From the NCBI GenBank assembly GCA_015698045.1, contig BLAL01000016.1, positions 817,501 through 881,500 of the forward strand: a stretch of 64,000 bases of DNA, in the 5' to 3' direction. The stretch is from Rhizophagus clarus. Lineage: Eukaryota > Glomeromycota > Glomeromycetes > Glomerales > Glomeraceae. The notes under the pieces were generated by a model. That model ran no database searches. It saw only the letters and a program-made list of their open reading frames with translations, and was not told the DNA's origin. Positions 1-15,049 of this stretch are shown here, in pieces (position 1 is the stretch's first letter; every line of letters begins with the position of its first letter). The position numbers were made by a program, and so were the translations under genes.

Positions 1-1421
1 ACAATTCAAAAGGTTTATTACACAAATTAAATTTGCCATACATTACTTATTCCTATTTATAGTTTAATTTAATATTCTTTCTTTCTTTTATTTTCATTTC
101 AAACATAACTTTTTTTTTTGGTAACACTTTTTGTAATCGTGAATCATAAAATTAATAAAAATTTAAAGTTGATGGGACAATTAAAATAATTAAAAATCAT
201 CGTCATCGACATCTACGACTAATATATACAATGTATATAGGTGAGCAAAACATTGTAAATATGTATAATTATTGAAAAGAGTTTCGTTTTTTTTTTTTTC
301 GGTAAAATAAAATATCACAATTTCACTAATCGTGTTTCGTGTTATCGAATTTATTATAATTTTTTTTTTTTTTCTTAAAAAAAAATTTTTTTTGCACTTT
401 TTTTTTTTTTTTTTTTTGAAAAAAAAAAAATATCACTATACAAAACAATTGGGAAAAAAAATATTGGAAAAAAAAAAAATAGCAACCATTCACAAAAAAA
501 GCACAAGAAAATAAAAATAAAATTTTTTTTATCGTAAAAAAAATTATTATATAAAATAAAACTACTAAAAAAAAATATGTAAAAAATGTAAAATATATTG
601 TGGTGTGGATGATAAAAATCAAAAAATTAGGATAAAAAAAAAAAATATATGTTTACGTAAAGACTATATATATGCTATATAAATTGTTGTGGTGTAAAAA
701 AAATTATGATTTTTGAAAATAATTATTAGACATTATGACATGAATATTATTATATAAAGAAAATTTTATATTTTCTTTTTGTGCTCTTGTGATATAAAAG
801 TGATAATAACTATCCGAAAAAAAAACCTAAAGGTGACAATTGTGGTGATGATATTAGATCGTTCGATAAAAAAATATCACTAGGAATTTTTTTATCTTAC
901 ACCAAAATCATCGAAAAAAAAAAAGATATACAAAAAAAAACAAATGCTAAGTAAAAAATTCGTAGTAAAAAAGAAAAAAATAAAGTAATACTAAAAAAAA
1001 AAAATAACAAAGAGAAAAAAATAGTTCGTTATTTTTGATTAGGATATATAAAGCGTTTGAAACTATACATAAAAATATCATAACGGGTTATAACAATTTT
1101 TTGAAAAAAAAAAAAGAAAAAAACTATACAAGATTTTATCGCGAGATAATGAAAAAAAAATGAAAAAAAAAATATTTACGAAGAAATTTGAAAAAAAAAC
1201 AATAAAATGATTCATGAAAATAGATTAAGCATAGAATTATAATAAGTTGTTGTACTATAATATATTCCATACGCACGCCAAACAGTTATTATTCCACAAA
1301 TGTTCGTTGTTTAAACAGAAAAAATTAAGGAAAAATAAATCGAACGAAAGTAAAAAAAAAATATTACATTATAAATGTTTGCGTCACATTTATCGGATTG
1401 TGTTTGAATTTTATTAGATTA
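1..1421. other. AT-rich flank downstream of the zinc-finger gene
   Basis: No gene recognised. The stretch is dominated by A and T homopolymers, densest at 355-500 and 900-1200. It lies 3' of the minus-strand zinc-finger gene, so its right part should contain that gene's 3' UTR. Predicted peptides here are runs of Phe/Lys encoded by the homopolymers and are not credible. Confidence 0.6.
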
Positions 1422-2513
1422 TTATTGCAACGATTGAAGGCTACCAGTCTGCTGGTATGTCTGCAAAAATGGAGTAAAATTACTAAAGGTTCTTGCGGAA
1501 GCGTTCTTTTCTTTACCATTAGGTCGATGTACACGAACGTGTTGACTAAGGTTATCAGACCTTGAAAATCTTTTTGTACAGTGTGGATGAGGACAATGGA
1601 AGGCTAAAATGAAGAAACAAATTATGTTAAAAAAAAAAAAAAAAATTTTTTTCAAAAATACGAATAAGATATTTATGAAATACTTACGTCTCTCAAGGGT
1701 GTGTATTGATCTGATGTGTCTTTTTAAGTGCTCCGATCTCTTAAATACTCTCCCACAACCAGCATAAGTGCATTCGAAAGACTTAGTCCCTGGTTTAGTT
1801 GGTTTGTTTGTCATACGTCTACCTCTTGATTTGCCAGCAGCTTTTTGTGGTGGTGAAGGTAAAGATGAACCAACAAGCTGATATTCTTGTGGATCTTGAA
1901 GTTGCATTCCTGAAATGGTACTCGTTGTAGAAGAGGTAGATCTACGACCTCTACGTTTCGTCGTTGTAGTTGGAGGAGATTCAATCATAACTTGATTAGT
2001 CATCATATCTCTTTCTTCATTATTAATAATATTATGTTGTTGAAATTGATGATGTGAAGAGATAGATAAACAAGTGGAAGGTAAGATAGGGGATTGATCG
2101 TGAGGTGAATCGATCGGAGTAAGAGGAGAATTTTGATTACAACCAGTAAGGTCAGGACAACTATCAGAACTCAGTGTTCTTGACATATAAAGAGATGAAA
2201 TATCAAGAGGTTCTGGATATTCCAACTTTATCTTTGAATCATCCATATACATATAATCACTCTCTGGAGATGAACAAGTAGTAGGTTGAGTCATTAAACC
2301 GTATTCCATCATATTATCAGCAGAGAGGAATTCCGTGAAAGAAGATATTCTACCACCGCTCATAAGATAATTATCAAAATGTGGTTCTTTTTGATGATGA
2401 TTAAAAGAGGTAGAGTTCGATATAATAGAAATAGGATTTGTCATTGAACAGATCTCATGATTCAACTGGAAAGATGATGGGTCATTGAAATCGAGTTGAA
2501 GATTATATGCCAT
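1422..2513 (-). CDS. Msn2/Seb1-like C2H2 zinc-finger transcription factor, two exons
   Basis: Probable nuclear stress-type regulator. Two exons: 2513-1688 and 1603-1422, with an 84-nt intron 1604-1687 (donor GTAAGT, acceptor TTTTAG). Splicing gives 335 codons and restores the inter-finger linker as LERPF; unspliced reading inserts a Phe-rich stretch between the fingers, which argues for the intron. Finger 1 is at about residues 246-271 (C248, C253, H266, H271; helix RSEHLKRH) and finger 2 at 277-301 (C279, C284, H297, H301; helix RSDNLSQH). The RSEHL/RSDNL pair is the signature of fungal Msn2/Msn4/Seb1 proteins, which bind the stress element AGGGG. The first 240 residues are low in order, rich in Ser, Asn, Gln and Pro, with acidic patches near 86-105 as expected of an activation region, and basic Arg/Lys clusters at 186-191 and 228-241 that could serve nuclear import. 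The fingers lie near the C-terminus as in the family. The family call is strong; the exact orthologue is not resolved. Confidence 0.9.
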   Translation of the reverse strand: MAYNLQLDFNDPSSFQLNHEICSMTNPISIISNSTSFNHHQKEPHFDNYLMSGGRISSFTEFLSADNMMEYGLMTQPTTCSSPESDYMYMDDSKIKLEYPEPLDISSLYMSRTLSSDSCPDLTGCNQNSPLTPIDSPHDQSPILPSTCLSISSHHQFQQHNIINNEERDMMTNQVMIESPPTTTTKRRGRRSTSSTTSTISGMQLQDPQEYQLVGSSLPSPPQKAAGKSRGRRMTNKPTKPGTKSFECTYAGCGRVFKRSEHLKRHIRSIHTLERRKYFINILFVFLKKIFFFFFNIICFFILAFHCPHPHCTKRFSRSDNLSQHVRVHRPNGKEKNASARTFSNFTPFLQTYQQTGSLQSLQ

Positions 2514-2986
2514 TTTTGTTTTAAAGAAAAGTCGTTTAAAAAAGAATTTGTTTTATCGTTTCCTAAGTTAAAATCTGATTAATTCTTCAATTTTTTCTTC
2601 CAAATAGGTGATTTGATTGGTTTGTTGTTTGAGTGCTTTCTTTACTATTGTTGTTTTTTCCTTTTGGATTTATTCAGACTAACAAAAGAAGATAATAATA
2701 TAAAAAAACGTTCGTGAAATGAAAATATAAAAGAGTTTTTCTTTTTAAAAAATAAAAATACGAGTCGACTATCAAAAAAATTATTGGTCTTTTAAAGTCA
2801 TTAAAAAAACCAAGTTATTTAAAAAAAGAGATTTCGTAAAAATAACATACGAAAAAAAAAAAGATAAGAAAAAAAGTAATCAAAACTGTTAAAAATATAT
2901 AGAAAAAAACAAAGAAATAGGAATTTTTTTGTTCTTTCTTTCTTTTACTCGAAGTGTTTTTTATAGTTAAGCTTACTTTCTTTAAA

Positions 2987-3021
<35 letters not shown>

Positions 3022-3277
3022 AAAAAAAAAAAAATTCTGAGGGAATAAGAAAAAAATTTTTTTTTTTTGAGTATTTATATATTTTTTTTTTATTAATTTT
3101 TTTTTTTTTTAAAAAGACATACGAAAAAAAAATATTGTTTTTTAATAATAAAGGTCAATAGGAAGAAAAAAAAAATAGAAAAAAAAAATTTTTTTTTCGT
3201 ATCAAAAAATTTTTTCCTCTCTGAAAAGTCCAAGACAACGAGCCCTTTTATTAATATTTTTTTTTTTTGTATGAAAA

Positions 3278-3332
<55 letters not shown>

Positions 3333-4122
3333 TTTTAAATTTTTATATTACTCTATTACTAAAAATTATTGTTATTATAAAAAGAATATATAGTAATTTT
3401 TTTTTTTTAAAATAACAAAAATATAAAAAAAAAATTTTTTATTTATATATATACTATATATTATTATTATTATATGCACATTTGAAAATCTAATATATTA
3501 TTTATACTTAAAAAGTTATTGTTTATATTGTTTATATTAAACAAAAAAAAAAATCGAAGTAAAATAATTTATATTGTATCACATTTTAATCGGGTCGGAT
3601 TCATTATTAATATGTGATATCTTTCCAATTTAATCAACAACAAAAGTTTTTAAATTCCTAGCTAGTAAAATCACACTTCACACTTCAAAAATTCTTTTTC
3701 TTTTACGTCATGTATCCATATCTCCGATTTTGGAACCATCTTTGGATACTCCTTCATCATCATTGACATCCCAACGTGAGTCCGTCATTTGAAAAAAAAG
3801 GAATATGTAACAACAAAAACGTTACAGTAAATCTAATAAAATAAACAAAGAGTAAATAAACATTTAATAAATGAAAAAAAAAATTTCATTGTAAAAAAAA
3901 AAAAAATTTTTTTTTTTATTTATAAAGGATTAATTTTTACTTTACTCAAAGTTAAAGCATGCTCTTTTTTTAAACAATCACAAACTTGTGATATGACGAA
4001 AAGGTAAAAGGAAAAACATACCTAAAATACCTAAAAATTAAACTAAACGTATGATCCCTTGCTGACAATACCTATTCATAATATTATTATTGGTTCCTGA
4101 TTATTAAATATATAAATGTATT

Positions 4123-4154
<32 letters not shown>

Positions 4155-5399
4155 CTTTTGAATGTAGGAATAAGGTAAGTGGAATGTACAAAGTTGCATT
4201 AATATGTGTTATGAAATGCATCAAAGTTATTGAAAATATTTTAATTTAAAGAAAGTTGATGTACGTCCGGATGTTAAATGATGCACTGGAACAACAAATG
4301 GCATACCGCAGTTTTGTTATTCGAAATTACTGTTATACATTCGGATATAAAAATTTATTTATTGTATTCAAAATTCCCCATTTTATTATTATTATATGAT
4401 CTATAAATAAATTTTACTCTTATATGAATATAAATGTAATCTCTTTCAAAAGGTCAGATGATCAAACCATGATATAATGTCTATATATATATATATGTTG
4501 TTATTACTATTATTATTAATTTACATATACGCATATATATTTCTTAATAAAGTCTAGAATTTCACGATCAAAGATAATTTTAATCATAAATCATTGAATT
4601 CTATGAAATCCATGGATTCCATAAATTCCATGTATTCCGCACGCATGTATTCTTTTAGAAATCCTCGATTGTTCACAATTATTTTTACCGATTTTATTTA
4701 TAAAAAAATGAGTAAATGTAAATTCACAATTTTTTTTTTTTTTGTGGATTTACAATTTACATAATTTACGTAATTTACATACATGAACTAATTTAACAAT
4801 AACCTTAATTATATAATTTTAATTATCTAAAAATAGACCATGAAATTTTAACTCGGTTTATCCGTTAAAAAAAAATCCATTTTCAGAGCCAATAAAAAAA
4901 ATATTGCCTTTTTCCTTTCAATTCGAAAATAATGTCTCATGATGCGTATGTCAGAAAGGTAAGGAAGTTTAGACTATACGCATTTATTAACAATGCATTA
5001 TTTTTACAAGTTAAAAATTTTTTTCATGTACGCTTAAAATTTAATTAATCAAAATACATAAATTTGGTTTGTCATTCTTTATATATTTTTAACCAATATA
5101 AACCGAAAATATTAACCAACCAAATATCTAGAGTCACAACGTATAAACAACTTATGTGCGCAAAATGTGTTTGAAATGCAATAAGCATACTTTACATACT
5201 TTTTTTTTTTTATATAAAACATTATAATTTTACACATATTTTCATTCGTTTATTTCATACATTCATCATAATAAATTCAGTCATCATTCATGGCAATTTG
5301 CGTTACAATCTAATGATATTTTTGTCTTTTTACATTAAACACAAGAAGTCGATTATGGTATTTTTTCGTAAAAAGGCGTTTGCATTTGATTATTTGTCC
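2514..5399. other. AT-rich upstream region of the zinc-finger gene
   Basis: No gene recognised. It contains the promoter side of the minus-strand zinc-finger gene: a T-rich leader just upstream of the start, very long homopolymers (T tract near 2990-3017, A tract near 3281-3327) and a (TA)n microsatellite near 4123-4154. No binding site is distinct enough to call. Confidence 0.5.
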
Positions 5400-5684
5400 T
5401 TATTTGCCGTTGTAAATTATATCGCATGTCCATGTATGTTGTAATTTATCAAATTTAGTAAATATTATATGATTTTTGATTGGTTTATTATACAACCAAT
5501 CAAATTCGAGCACGCTTTTTTTTGTCAACCGATGTCGGTCATTAATAACTTGGGTAGGACGGTCGCTTAATCCGGGTGATATTGATGTATTGTCGATCAT
5601 CTTGATGTGATAAAAAACATGCAATGATCTTCCAAAAAATGATTTTCGTGAAGGAAATAAAACGAGGAAACTCTTTATCATCAA
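5400..5684 (-). CDS. small hypothetical ORF, doubtful
   Basis: A 94-codon open frame with mixed, non-repetitive amino-acid composition, unlike the homopolymer peptides around it. It has no recognisable domain, signal peptide or membrane segment, and no splice-compatible partner exon was found. It may be a chance ORF or an eroded gene fragment. It is recorded only because it is the least low-complexity frame in the 2.5-15 kb desert. Confidence 0.15.
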   Translation of the reverse strand: MMIKSFLVLFPSRKSFFGRSLHVFYHIKMIDNTSISPGLSDRPTQVINDRHRLTKKSVLEFDWLYNKPIKNHIIFTKFDKLQHTWTCDIIYNGK

Positions 5685-8600
5685 ATAATTTTTATATTGG
5701 ACCCTTAAGGTCTTTAAGATAATATATGCAATATATATGTAATGATAGATATTTTATACAATACATGATTCATATATCGAGGGGTTGAAAATGATAAAAG
5801 AATATTTAATTATTATTTATTCTTAGATTTATCACGAGTTCATACATAAAAAACGTGAGAGATTTTTATTAAGTAACTTCTCTTGTTTTAATAACACCAA
5901 AATGAGTTAAGGTTCTTAAAATCGATAAAACATGATAAAACTAGTACAAATACAGGATAATTATCACGAGTGCATGGTATCACGAAGTTACACATGGTTG
6001 AAAACTTTATCGCACGATATCGCGTTTAATTAAATTCCCTCCGCATATAATAATTTAATTTCCTTTATATGTTTATTGTTTTTTCCATTACGTATATTTT
6101 CACACTTTCTATTTGAAGTTTGAGAAAGTTTATTTATGGTTACTTGATTTCTTCAAAGACACATGATAATATATTGGAATTCAGATGGGGTGATAATAAG
6201 GCGTAACCATTCTCTTATATAACTTACTCGATAAATCTTAACTGATGTTTATTTCTATTACGTAAGAGGAAACCGGTGTGTATAGCATATATAGTATATA
6301 TAGTAGCATATATATTTATTATACAGTAAGTATTATTATCATTATTATATCTATTATAAATCTTGATAACATTTTAATATATGTACAGTATGTATAATAA
6401 AGTATATATATTTAATACCTATTATAAAACATACATTTTTTATTCATTAACTCTTCCGCTCACTTACTAAAACCTAAATTTTATTATTTTACAAATAGTA
6501 AATTAATAAACAAACTCTTTTTTTTTTTTTTAAAACAAACTTGAGTTACATTAAATCACTATAATAGGTAATAATATAAAACAATACGCTAATTTACAGA
6601 ATTTCAAAATATTTATATGTTTATGTTTAAAAATTGCACATTATCACGATATATTTATTCTTTTATATAAATTATTTTATAACACAAATATAGAAGATTC
6701 CAAAAAATAATATTTTTTTTTTTGAATCAAACTCCGAATATCGGATTCATTTTGATGAAAATCAAAGGATTCATTACTTATACTTAAATGTATATACAAA
6801 AAGGAGGGAAATCTTGACGATTTTATTCCATATTAAACTTTTGTTTGAACTTTGAACGATCTTCTCATTATTTTCACAATGAATAATTTATCATATATAT
6901 ATTTAATTTAAACAAATTTGGTAAATTTGAAATTGTTTTGAACCTAAAACTGAAAAAAAAAATGATAATTTTTTTTTTTAACCTTTTAAATTTTCCATAC
7001 ATGTAAAAAAAATTATTCCGTCCGTGATCCTCATATAAAAAAAAAAAAAAAAAAGATCGGTTTTCTTTATTTATATTAATAACTTTCAATATATTACATT
7101 TTAATATCGTATTTAGAAAATTAATTACGTAATTTTTTTTATCGACGGAAATGAAATTTACCATATATTTACATAAAGACGATGATTTAAGACCAATTTA
7201 AGAAATGATGATTGATTTAATGTCACACGAAATTTAAGGTACATTCACATTCATTCTACTATTATTTTGTTTTTGACATTAAACGATTATTTTTAGCATT
7301 TCATAAATTCAACTTCTTATTCCAAAAATCATTTCATTCTACGATTGTTTTGATTTGATAAAAAGAAATATTTTTTTAAAAAAAAAATCGCTAAAAAAAA
7401 ACCTGATTTACCATCATATGATAAGATTGGAATGAATGATGCCTTGATTTTCTTTTGAATTTTTTTTTTTTTAAAAAAAAAAAGGTTGCTCTTTTTTAAT
7501 GTTATTATCTATGAAATATTCATTTTAGGAAGTTATAAACCAGTTTATTATGTATGAATTATGTAATTTAATATGTCATTTTCAACTCTTTATATAACTA
7601 TGATGTATAATCAACCGGTACATATGTAAATTAACCAAATCTTGAACGCGTGATTCACTTAAAATGTTTCTCAATAGGAATCATTTGTTGATGAAACAAG
7701 ATAAACAAGATAAATAAGTAATCTTCGTGTTTGATATACTAAATACATGATTTACCAATTTAATATATTATTTTTTTTTTTTTTTCTCTAAAAAAAAACA
7801 CACTTTTTATTAAATTCGATTATTCATTTTAATATAATTCATTTTATAATTAATTTAAATTCTACCTATTATGAAAACATAATAAAATTATCGTTTTAAC
7901 TTATGTAATTAACAATACGTATATTTATTGATGTTCTGAGGATTCTCCTTTCTTTTGAATGAGGCTCAATCCTTAATAAAATTTTATTCTTTTTGAATGG
8001 TTTTTACTGCGGTTAATGGCGTCGTTGATTTTTGATTTCAAAAAAACCTTGATAATCCTTACCATTAAAGTTATAACAATCTGTAGATTTATCTAAATAT
8101 ATGTGCACGTGTACCTAATTTAATCGGAGTTTAATTTTTTCCCTAAGTCGTAACGAAATTTAATTAATTAATTTATATGAATTTATTATGTTTATGAATT
8201 TTTTTTTCATGCGACCTTGTCATAAATTCTTTAATAGTTGATTTATCATTCGATCAAATGATGTCAATTTTATTTAATAAAATTTCGACTATTTTACCAC
8301 CTGAAAATACGATTGGATAACAAAAAAAGAAACCAAATTTCAATTAGTAAGTAAATTTTTAATTTTTAAGAGATGCATGATGGTTACACAGATATCTGAA
8401 TTTGGATAAACTAAATTTTTTTTTATTTTCTGAGCCATCTGTCATAATTTTTTTTTTTTTTGGTAATTTCAATATTCCTAGCAGTAAAAGATCCCTTGTG
8501 TTTCAGGTTATTCCTACCTTTTCCCCCCCTCCTCCTCCTTCTTTCACTCCTCCTTATACAATTAAATATTTTATTATTTATTATGTGATCCTTATTATGT

Positions 8601-11600
8601 GATTAAAAGTGTACAATATATGTCTCATGACCATTTTGAAACACGATTCGCATCGTTTATATTATATAATAAAACAAGTTTTAAATTTTACAATAATTAC
8701 AATGTGTACAATATGTACAATATGCACAATAAGTGAGTTTTCATGTGCGTCTTTTGACTCTTGACTCTTTTGACTCTTTTGACTTTTGACCCTTTTGACC
8801 GGGATGCTAAATTAGTGATTTATGTGACTGGCTTCAAATCACCTTAATTTATTTATTATTTTAGGAAGAGAATATTTAATTCGGTTATTAATCAGACCAT
8901 TCGGACATTCGGTGATTTCCTTCGAATATTTTAGGAACGGCCGATACTCATCCAATATTTTTCCATGCTTTTGTTATTATTAACTTGATCAGTATTAATC
9001 AATGTTGGTATAATTAGAACACTAGATTTTATAAGCGACCACAAATTTACATGCTTATGAAAATTAATAATAGGTTTGACAATAATTCTTTTTCGCATGG
9101 TTATAAACAACGAACCATATATGTTTAAATTTATGAGAAACTTTAAAAAGGATTAAAAGTTTGGATCGTCATAATGTTTTGTTTCTCATTTTGGACGAAT
9201 TTAATCTATCCATCAAATCTATCTATAAATAGTATTTCCCTTATCGAAAAAAAAAAAAAAATTATTAAAGTATTTTATTTATTTTATTTAAAACGTAAAT
9301 TTTATTACACATTTTTTATTACGAAATTTTTTTTTTTTCTTTTTCTTTTTCTTTTTTTTCTGTTTTATGTATTTATGCATTTACATGTCAATAAGAAGAG
9401 ATCGATCGAATGAAACTATTTTTAGTTCTCTAATTTTTTTTTTTTTTTTTTCTTTTTTGATTCGGTTTTATATGATGTAAGTGGTTGATTGAATCAAGAT
9501 TTTGATTGGATGTGTGGTACTTGCCGAACCGCAAATATCCGAATATCAGTTATCATTTAATCATTTTCATTATTGTTTTAAAATTAAACAATTTCTGATA
9601 CGTTCTTATTAAAAAAAAGAAAGAAAATCATGTGATCGTCTAACGAAAAATGGGAAATCAATTTGTAAACTAATGTTGTAATGCATGAAAAAAAAAAAAG
9701 ATATCATTTTACCTTGTTTTAATTAGTTTTATTCCTTTTTTTTTTCCTTTATTTTTTTTTTTTCTTTCTTTTCTTTATTTTTTCTCTTCATTTTCTCTCT
9801 CTCTTTTTTTTTTTTTTCTTTATTTTATTTTAGTTTTTTTTTTTTATTTCTTTTTTCTTTTTTCTTTTTCTTTTTCTTCTTTTTTTTTTTTATTGTTGTT
9901 GTTTCATGTATCAAAATAATTACGTTATTATATTTTTTTTTTTATTATCATATTTACAAAATTTAATTTCTTTGATTCCATGCATGGAATTTATTTACTA
10001 AATTCGCAGATTTTTATATATGCGTGTAACAAAAAAGAAAAAAAAAAAGAAAAAAGAAATATTCAATTAATTCTATAAATAACTTTTTTAATTAGAATCT
10101 AAGAAGATAGTAATTTCTTTAAATGACTAAAATAATTATTTAACTTTTTTTGTGAATGGGAATTCCTTGTAGTACGGGTTCATAACATAACATAACATAA
10201 CATAACATAATATATATAAAATAAAATAATAAAACCTAACAACTAATAAACACGTATAATTATTAGTTACATGGGATATAAACAAATAATAATCATATCA
10301 CACATATATATATATACAATACAATACATACAATACAATTTTTCTTTCAAATTTGACAAAAATTTTTATATTATGATAAGGGGTAAATTTCTCCACCTGT
10401 AAGGTAGATCAAATAAGCAAGGAAAATCCTTTTGGGACAAACAACTAAAAAAAAAAAAAACTGACACATTTTTATAACAACAACACATGACCTTATAAAG
10501 AAAAAATTCAAGTTTATTATCAGGTTTGTTTTCTTTCTATTACCATTAAATAAAAGTGCACAAGCCAATAACATACAAAACTAGTTTTAATTCTCGAATT
10601 ATAACAAGTTTCACCATAGAAATTAAAAAGTCGGATTAATATAATTTTTTAATCTAAAGTACATTATTTAACATTATTAATCAATTATATACACCGCTTA
10701 AATTTTTTATCATTATACCGCTTAAATTGATTTGTTTCCGTTAAAGTTGATTACATTATACCGCTTAAAATTGATTTTCCTCCTTAAAAAAAAAAAAAAA
10801 AAAATACGTCACTATTGCGAAAACATTCATTTGAAACTCCTTACATTTACATTCACTACGTCATAAAGAAAAAAAGATATTATATTATTTACATATCAAT
10901 CATGAGTTTACATATGAACCATATTGATTACTTTTACATCATGAAATTTATCGGAAAATAAACTCCCCTTGATTTTCTTGATTTTCCTAAAAAAAAAAAA
11001 AAGATCGGAACAGGTGATTATAGAAAATTCTTTAAAATTCTTTTTTGATTGTCCGATTGATTGAAAAATTCCAATATTCCATGACATTTATCATTTTGCT
11101 ACATATAAAAAATTTTATCCACGCGTTTTTATTGAAATAAATGAAAACTTCTAAAAAAGATTTTTTTTTTTAAAAAAAAAAAATGATTCCGGAAGATTAA
11201 AACCAAATAAATAAAAAACTATGATTTCATTAGGGTCTTATTCCGTAGTATTCCGCGTGAAACAAAATATTTATTTATAAGCAATATTATATTAAGGTTT
11301 GTGCAATTTCAAAATCGTTATCACCGCTGATCTAAACCATTTCGAAACATTTATTTGAAAGATCATTTTCTTTTTTTTTTTTTATCTTTATTAGTGTTTG
11401 TTATAATACAATATAATAACTAAAAATAATCGAAAAAGATATTTATGTTTGACGAAGTTTCGATTCTGAAACATGGAAAATTATAGGAATGCCGGTTAGT
11501 AACATTAGGTAGGAAATGTTTAAGTAAGTATTAGATAGTCTATTGGTTAGTCTATTAGTCCAGTATGTCAGGATTCTATTTAGTCTAATTAGTCACAGTT

Positions 11601-14600
11601 TAGCTTAAGTTATTAACCTTATAGTCTAGTTAATTACAGTTTAAGTTAGTCACAGTTTAAGTTAATCATTACAAGTTCGTCAAATTGTTTCACATCAAAC
11701 AATACGCGTCATTAAGAAGAAAAGAATTTCTTTTCTTATTCAAGAAATTGTTTCCATACATCGTGTTTCCCTTAAAATCATTTTGTTTTATAATAAATAA
11801 AATAAAATAATAAATAATAAATAATAATAAATAAATGAATATCAATTTATATTGGGGTACGACTAAAAAGGATTTAACAAACAATCACTATTATTCAATG
11901 TGTGTATCGATCACGATTACTTTATCACAGGAAAGAATCGAATGATTATAAAAGGTCTTCGGATAGTCAAAAAAATTATAATTGCCAAGCTTTATAATCG
12001 TCCGATTTTGTCCGATTATTTTAACCTAAAATTATAATTATGGTTTCTTTTTAAGTTTAGAATTACGTTAATAATAGTAAAATGGAAAGTTTATCATGTC
12101 ACAAAATTCTTTGTTTTACGATAGGCAAAAGGAATTTCCCAGGTTACGACCTTGTGTTGAATTGAGTTGATCAAGTACAACCGATTTTTTTTGAATCATA
12201 TGATGAATGTGATGTGTATATATTTGGTGTACAAAATTGTAGATCTTTTCGATCTACCTTTATAACAGAATTTGGGAAGTCATTAGAAGGCAAAGTCTTA
12301 TCTTAGAATTTATTATATTTTTATGTTGTGTATTATTATTTTTTTTTTTTTTCTTTTTCTTTTTCTTTTGTTTTTCTTTTAAAATTTTTCTTTAAGATAA
12401 ACATCAATAATAAATATTTTAATGAATTTGTTTCATTTTTGTCATCCTAAAATATTTTGACCTGTTGATTTCTTGAAATTTTTCTCATTAACCTGCTCAA
12501 AAAAGGAAAAAATGTTCAATCCAAATATATGCGTATAATATATATATATATGTACATATATATTACAATCAATCACATTTAAAGTCATATTATGTTTTTT
12601 TTTTTTTTTTTTGTTCGATAAAAATCGATAAAAATCGATATAAACCGATATAAACCGATATAAACCGATATGATTCGGAATTAAATTGTTTGACATCTTA
12701 TTACAAGGTCATCAACCGGTATCACAGGTTTTCTATTTATTATTATTATTATTATTTTTATTTTTACTTTTCTTGTTTAATTACAAGATTTTTTACATCA
12801 AAACAAAACCCTTAAAAAAGCGAGAATGTGAAATTAAGCATGACCAGTTCTTAACCTGAATATGGAATTGAGTTTATCTATATTCTATTTTTTCATTAAA
12901 AAACTTTCTCGTTTTGATCTAGTTTTGATCTAGTTTGATCTACTGATTTTGACTTGGCGAGTCATTAAATCAAGTATTTTATTAATAATCTCCACTTTTT
13001 TCTCATGAAAACAAAAAGTTTTTTTATTTAGCCAAATAAATTGCTTAAATAATAATAATATTGACTTTTTTAATCTTAATTAAACTTTTTTTTTTTTTAA
13101 AAAAGTTGTTTGATTAAAATTAGTTAAAATGATTGATATATAAATTATGATGTAATATCAGAACCCCGCGAATTATAATGTTTTGATTACGCGAGATGAA
13201 ATCTATGTAACGTGAGAAAAAGTTATTTTTATTCTTATTTTTTTCCTTTTTCCTTTTTCCTTTTTTTTTTTTTCTTTTATTTTCTTTTATTTTCTTGGAA
13301 AAATTAAAATTCCTCTGCTCGCAGTATAATCTCCGAAATCTTATCATACGAGAAGTGTAACCGTTGTATGACATAAACAATTAATAATATATTATATTAA
13401 AACGAGTTTTCGGATATTAAAAAACCCATATTTTAATAATTTGGCCTACCAGATTTTTTTTTTTTTTTTCAAATAAAATGATTGCAAATCGACATGAGAT
13501 TTATTATTATCGATAATAATAAAATTATTGATAATAATATCGATATATTATATCATCATTATTAACTTTCACAAATAAGATGTTAACAATTTTCATTGGT
13601 CAATATATATTTTTAGATGTTTACATAAACAATTAATAATTTTTCAACTTTAAATAGATATTTGTATCATTTGCAGATTACAAAGAATTGGAATTTATAA
13701 AAGAATGTATTTTTTAACCGTATTGTTACAATAACTAAAAAAAACCAGTCGTTGATCCTCCGAAATAAGTGATATTTCTATTTTCGAATTAACGATATAA
13801 TTTACTTTTGAAGGGAAAAATCCACATTTCATATGTAATAAGGGGACTACCGTAATGAAATGAATAATTAGGAAATTTGTCATAACAAAAAGGTCGATAG
13901 AAGGTTCGGCCGTAAAAAGAACAAGAATTGAAAAAAAAAAGGTTAAATTAAAAAGATTGTTGTTGGTATTACAAACCTGTTACTTTATGAATCATTTATT
14001 TAGTAATGATTCACGAAAAAAAATTAAACGAATTTTTGATCATCGCATTTATTATATAATATTATGGTCTTAAAATGTTTCAAAATTGATACCGTAATTC
14101 GCGTGATAAAATTATTCGGTGAAAACCGAAAATATTTTTAACATCTCTCTTGTGGCTAAAATTTTAAGTCGGTTGATCAATTAATTAATGATTATCCTCA
14201 TTTTTTTGATTGTTCAGTCGTTTTTCAATTAATTTATTTTAATTTCTTTTAATAATATTCATGAGATTCGAAAATTCTTCATTATTATATGAGAATTTTA
14301 TTAGAATTTTATTACATAATTATTTAGGTTATCAAAATTGTTAACGTTAATAATTTACACGGATCCGCAAAGGAACCAGAACCACGTACGGTTGAAAGTT
14401 CGAATGATTAATTTATCCGGATTGATATTACCTTTTAGGATAATTTCTTAATATTGGGTTAATGATGATAACGTGATGTTAAATCATATGACGTTTTTTA
14501 AAGTTTGGTAAATTTTCTAAAATAGCCGTAAAATTGTCGGAGTCTATGAATTAATAATTTATTATAAGATAGGTTTCTTGGCATTTCTTTTGTAGACCAC

Positions 14601-15049
14601 GGATTACCGTCTTTGGAAATATCATCCATTGTAACCGAAATTCCGGAAAGAATAAATTAAAACAAAAAAATGGTAACTCGTGATCGTAAGGTTTCTTGGC
14701 ATTTCTTTTGTAAGCCCGGATCGACCACCTTTCATAGTGATCGAATTTATCTAAAAATTATAGATTCCATATTGAGTCATCAACACCCATAATGAAACTA
14801 AGTTCAGAGGTGGAAGGAATCGCAAATTAGAAGGAATTTTCCTTATTGAACACCCTTTCTTTGAACCTTAACTGGCTCACCATTAAAAGATGAAAATGAG
14901 GCGATAGTGAAGAGTAAATTAAAATGAAAAAAGGTAAGATATTTTACGTTATATATATATATACATATACATATATATATTTAAATCAATAAAAAAAAAA
15001 AGATGTCCAATGAGATAATCAGTTATGTTAAGACTTAAGCTTCTTTTTA
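5685..15049. other. AT-rich gene desert with microsatellites
   Basis: About 9 kb with no supported gene. It holds poly(A)/poly(T) tracts, pyrimidine-rich stretches (9720-9900), a short TTTTGACTC-type tandem repeat near 8747-8800, CATAA repeats near 10,186-10,210, degenerate TAGTC repeats near 11,490-11,670, and a 12-bp ATCGATAAAA/ACCGATATAA array near 12,613-12,671. Partial copies of the TTTCTTGGCATTTCTTTTGTA motif at about 14,575 and 14,690 belong to the repeat that follows. Confidence 0.5.

Noticed and set aside
326..622. Phe/Ile/Lys-rich frames on both strands
   Set aside because: Homopolymer translation only; the same DNA is open on both strands because of poly(A)/poly(T).
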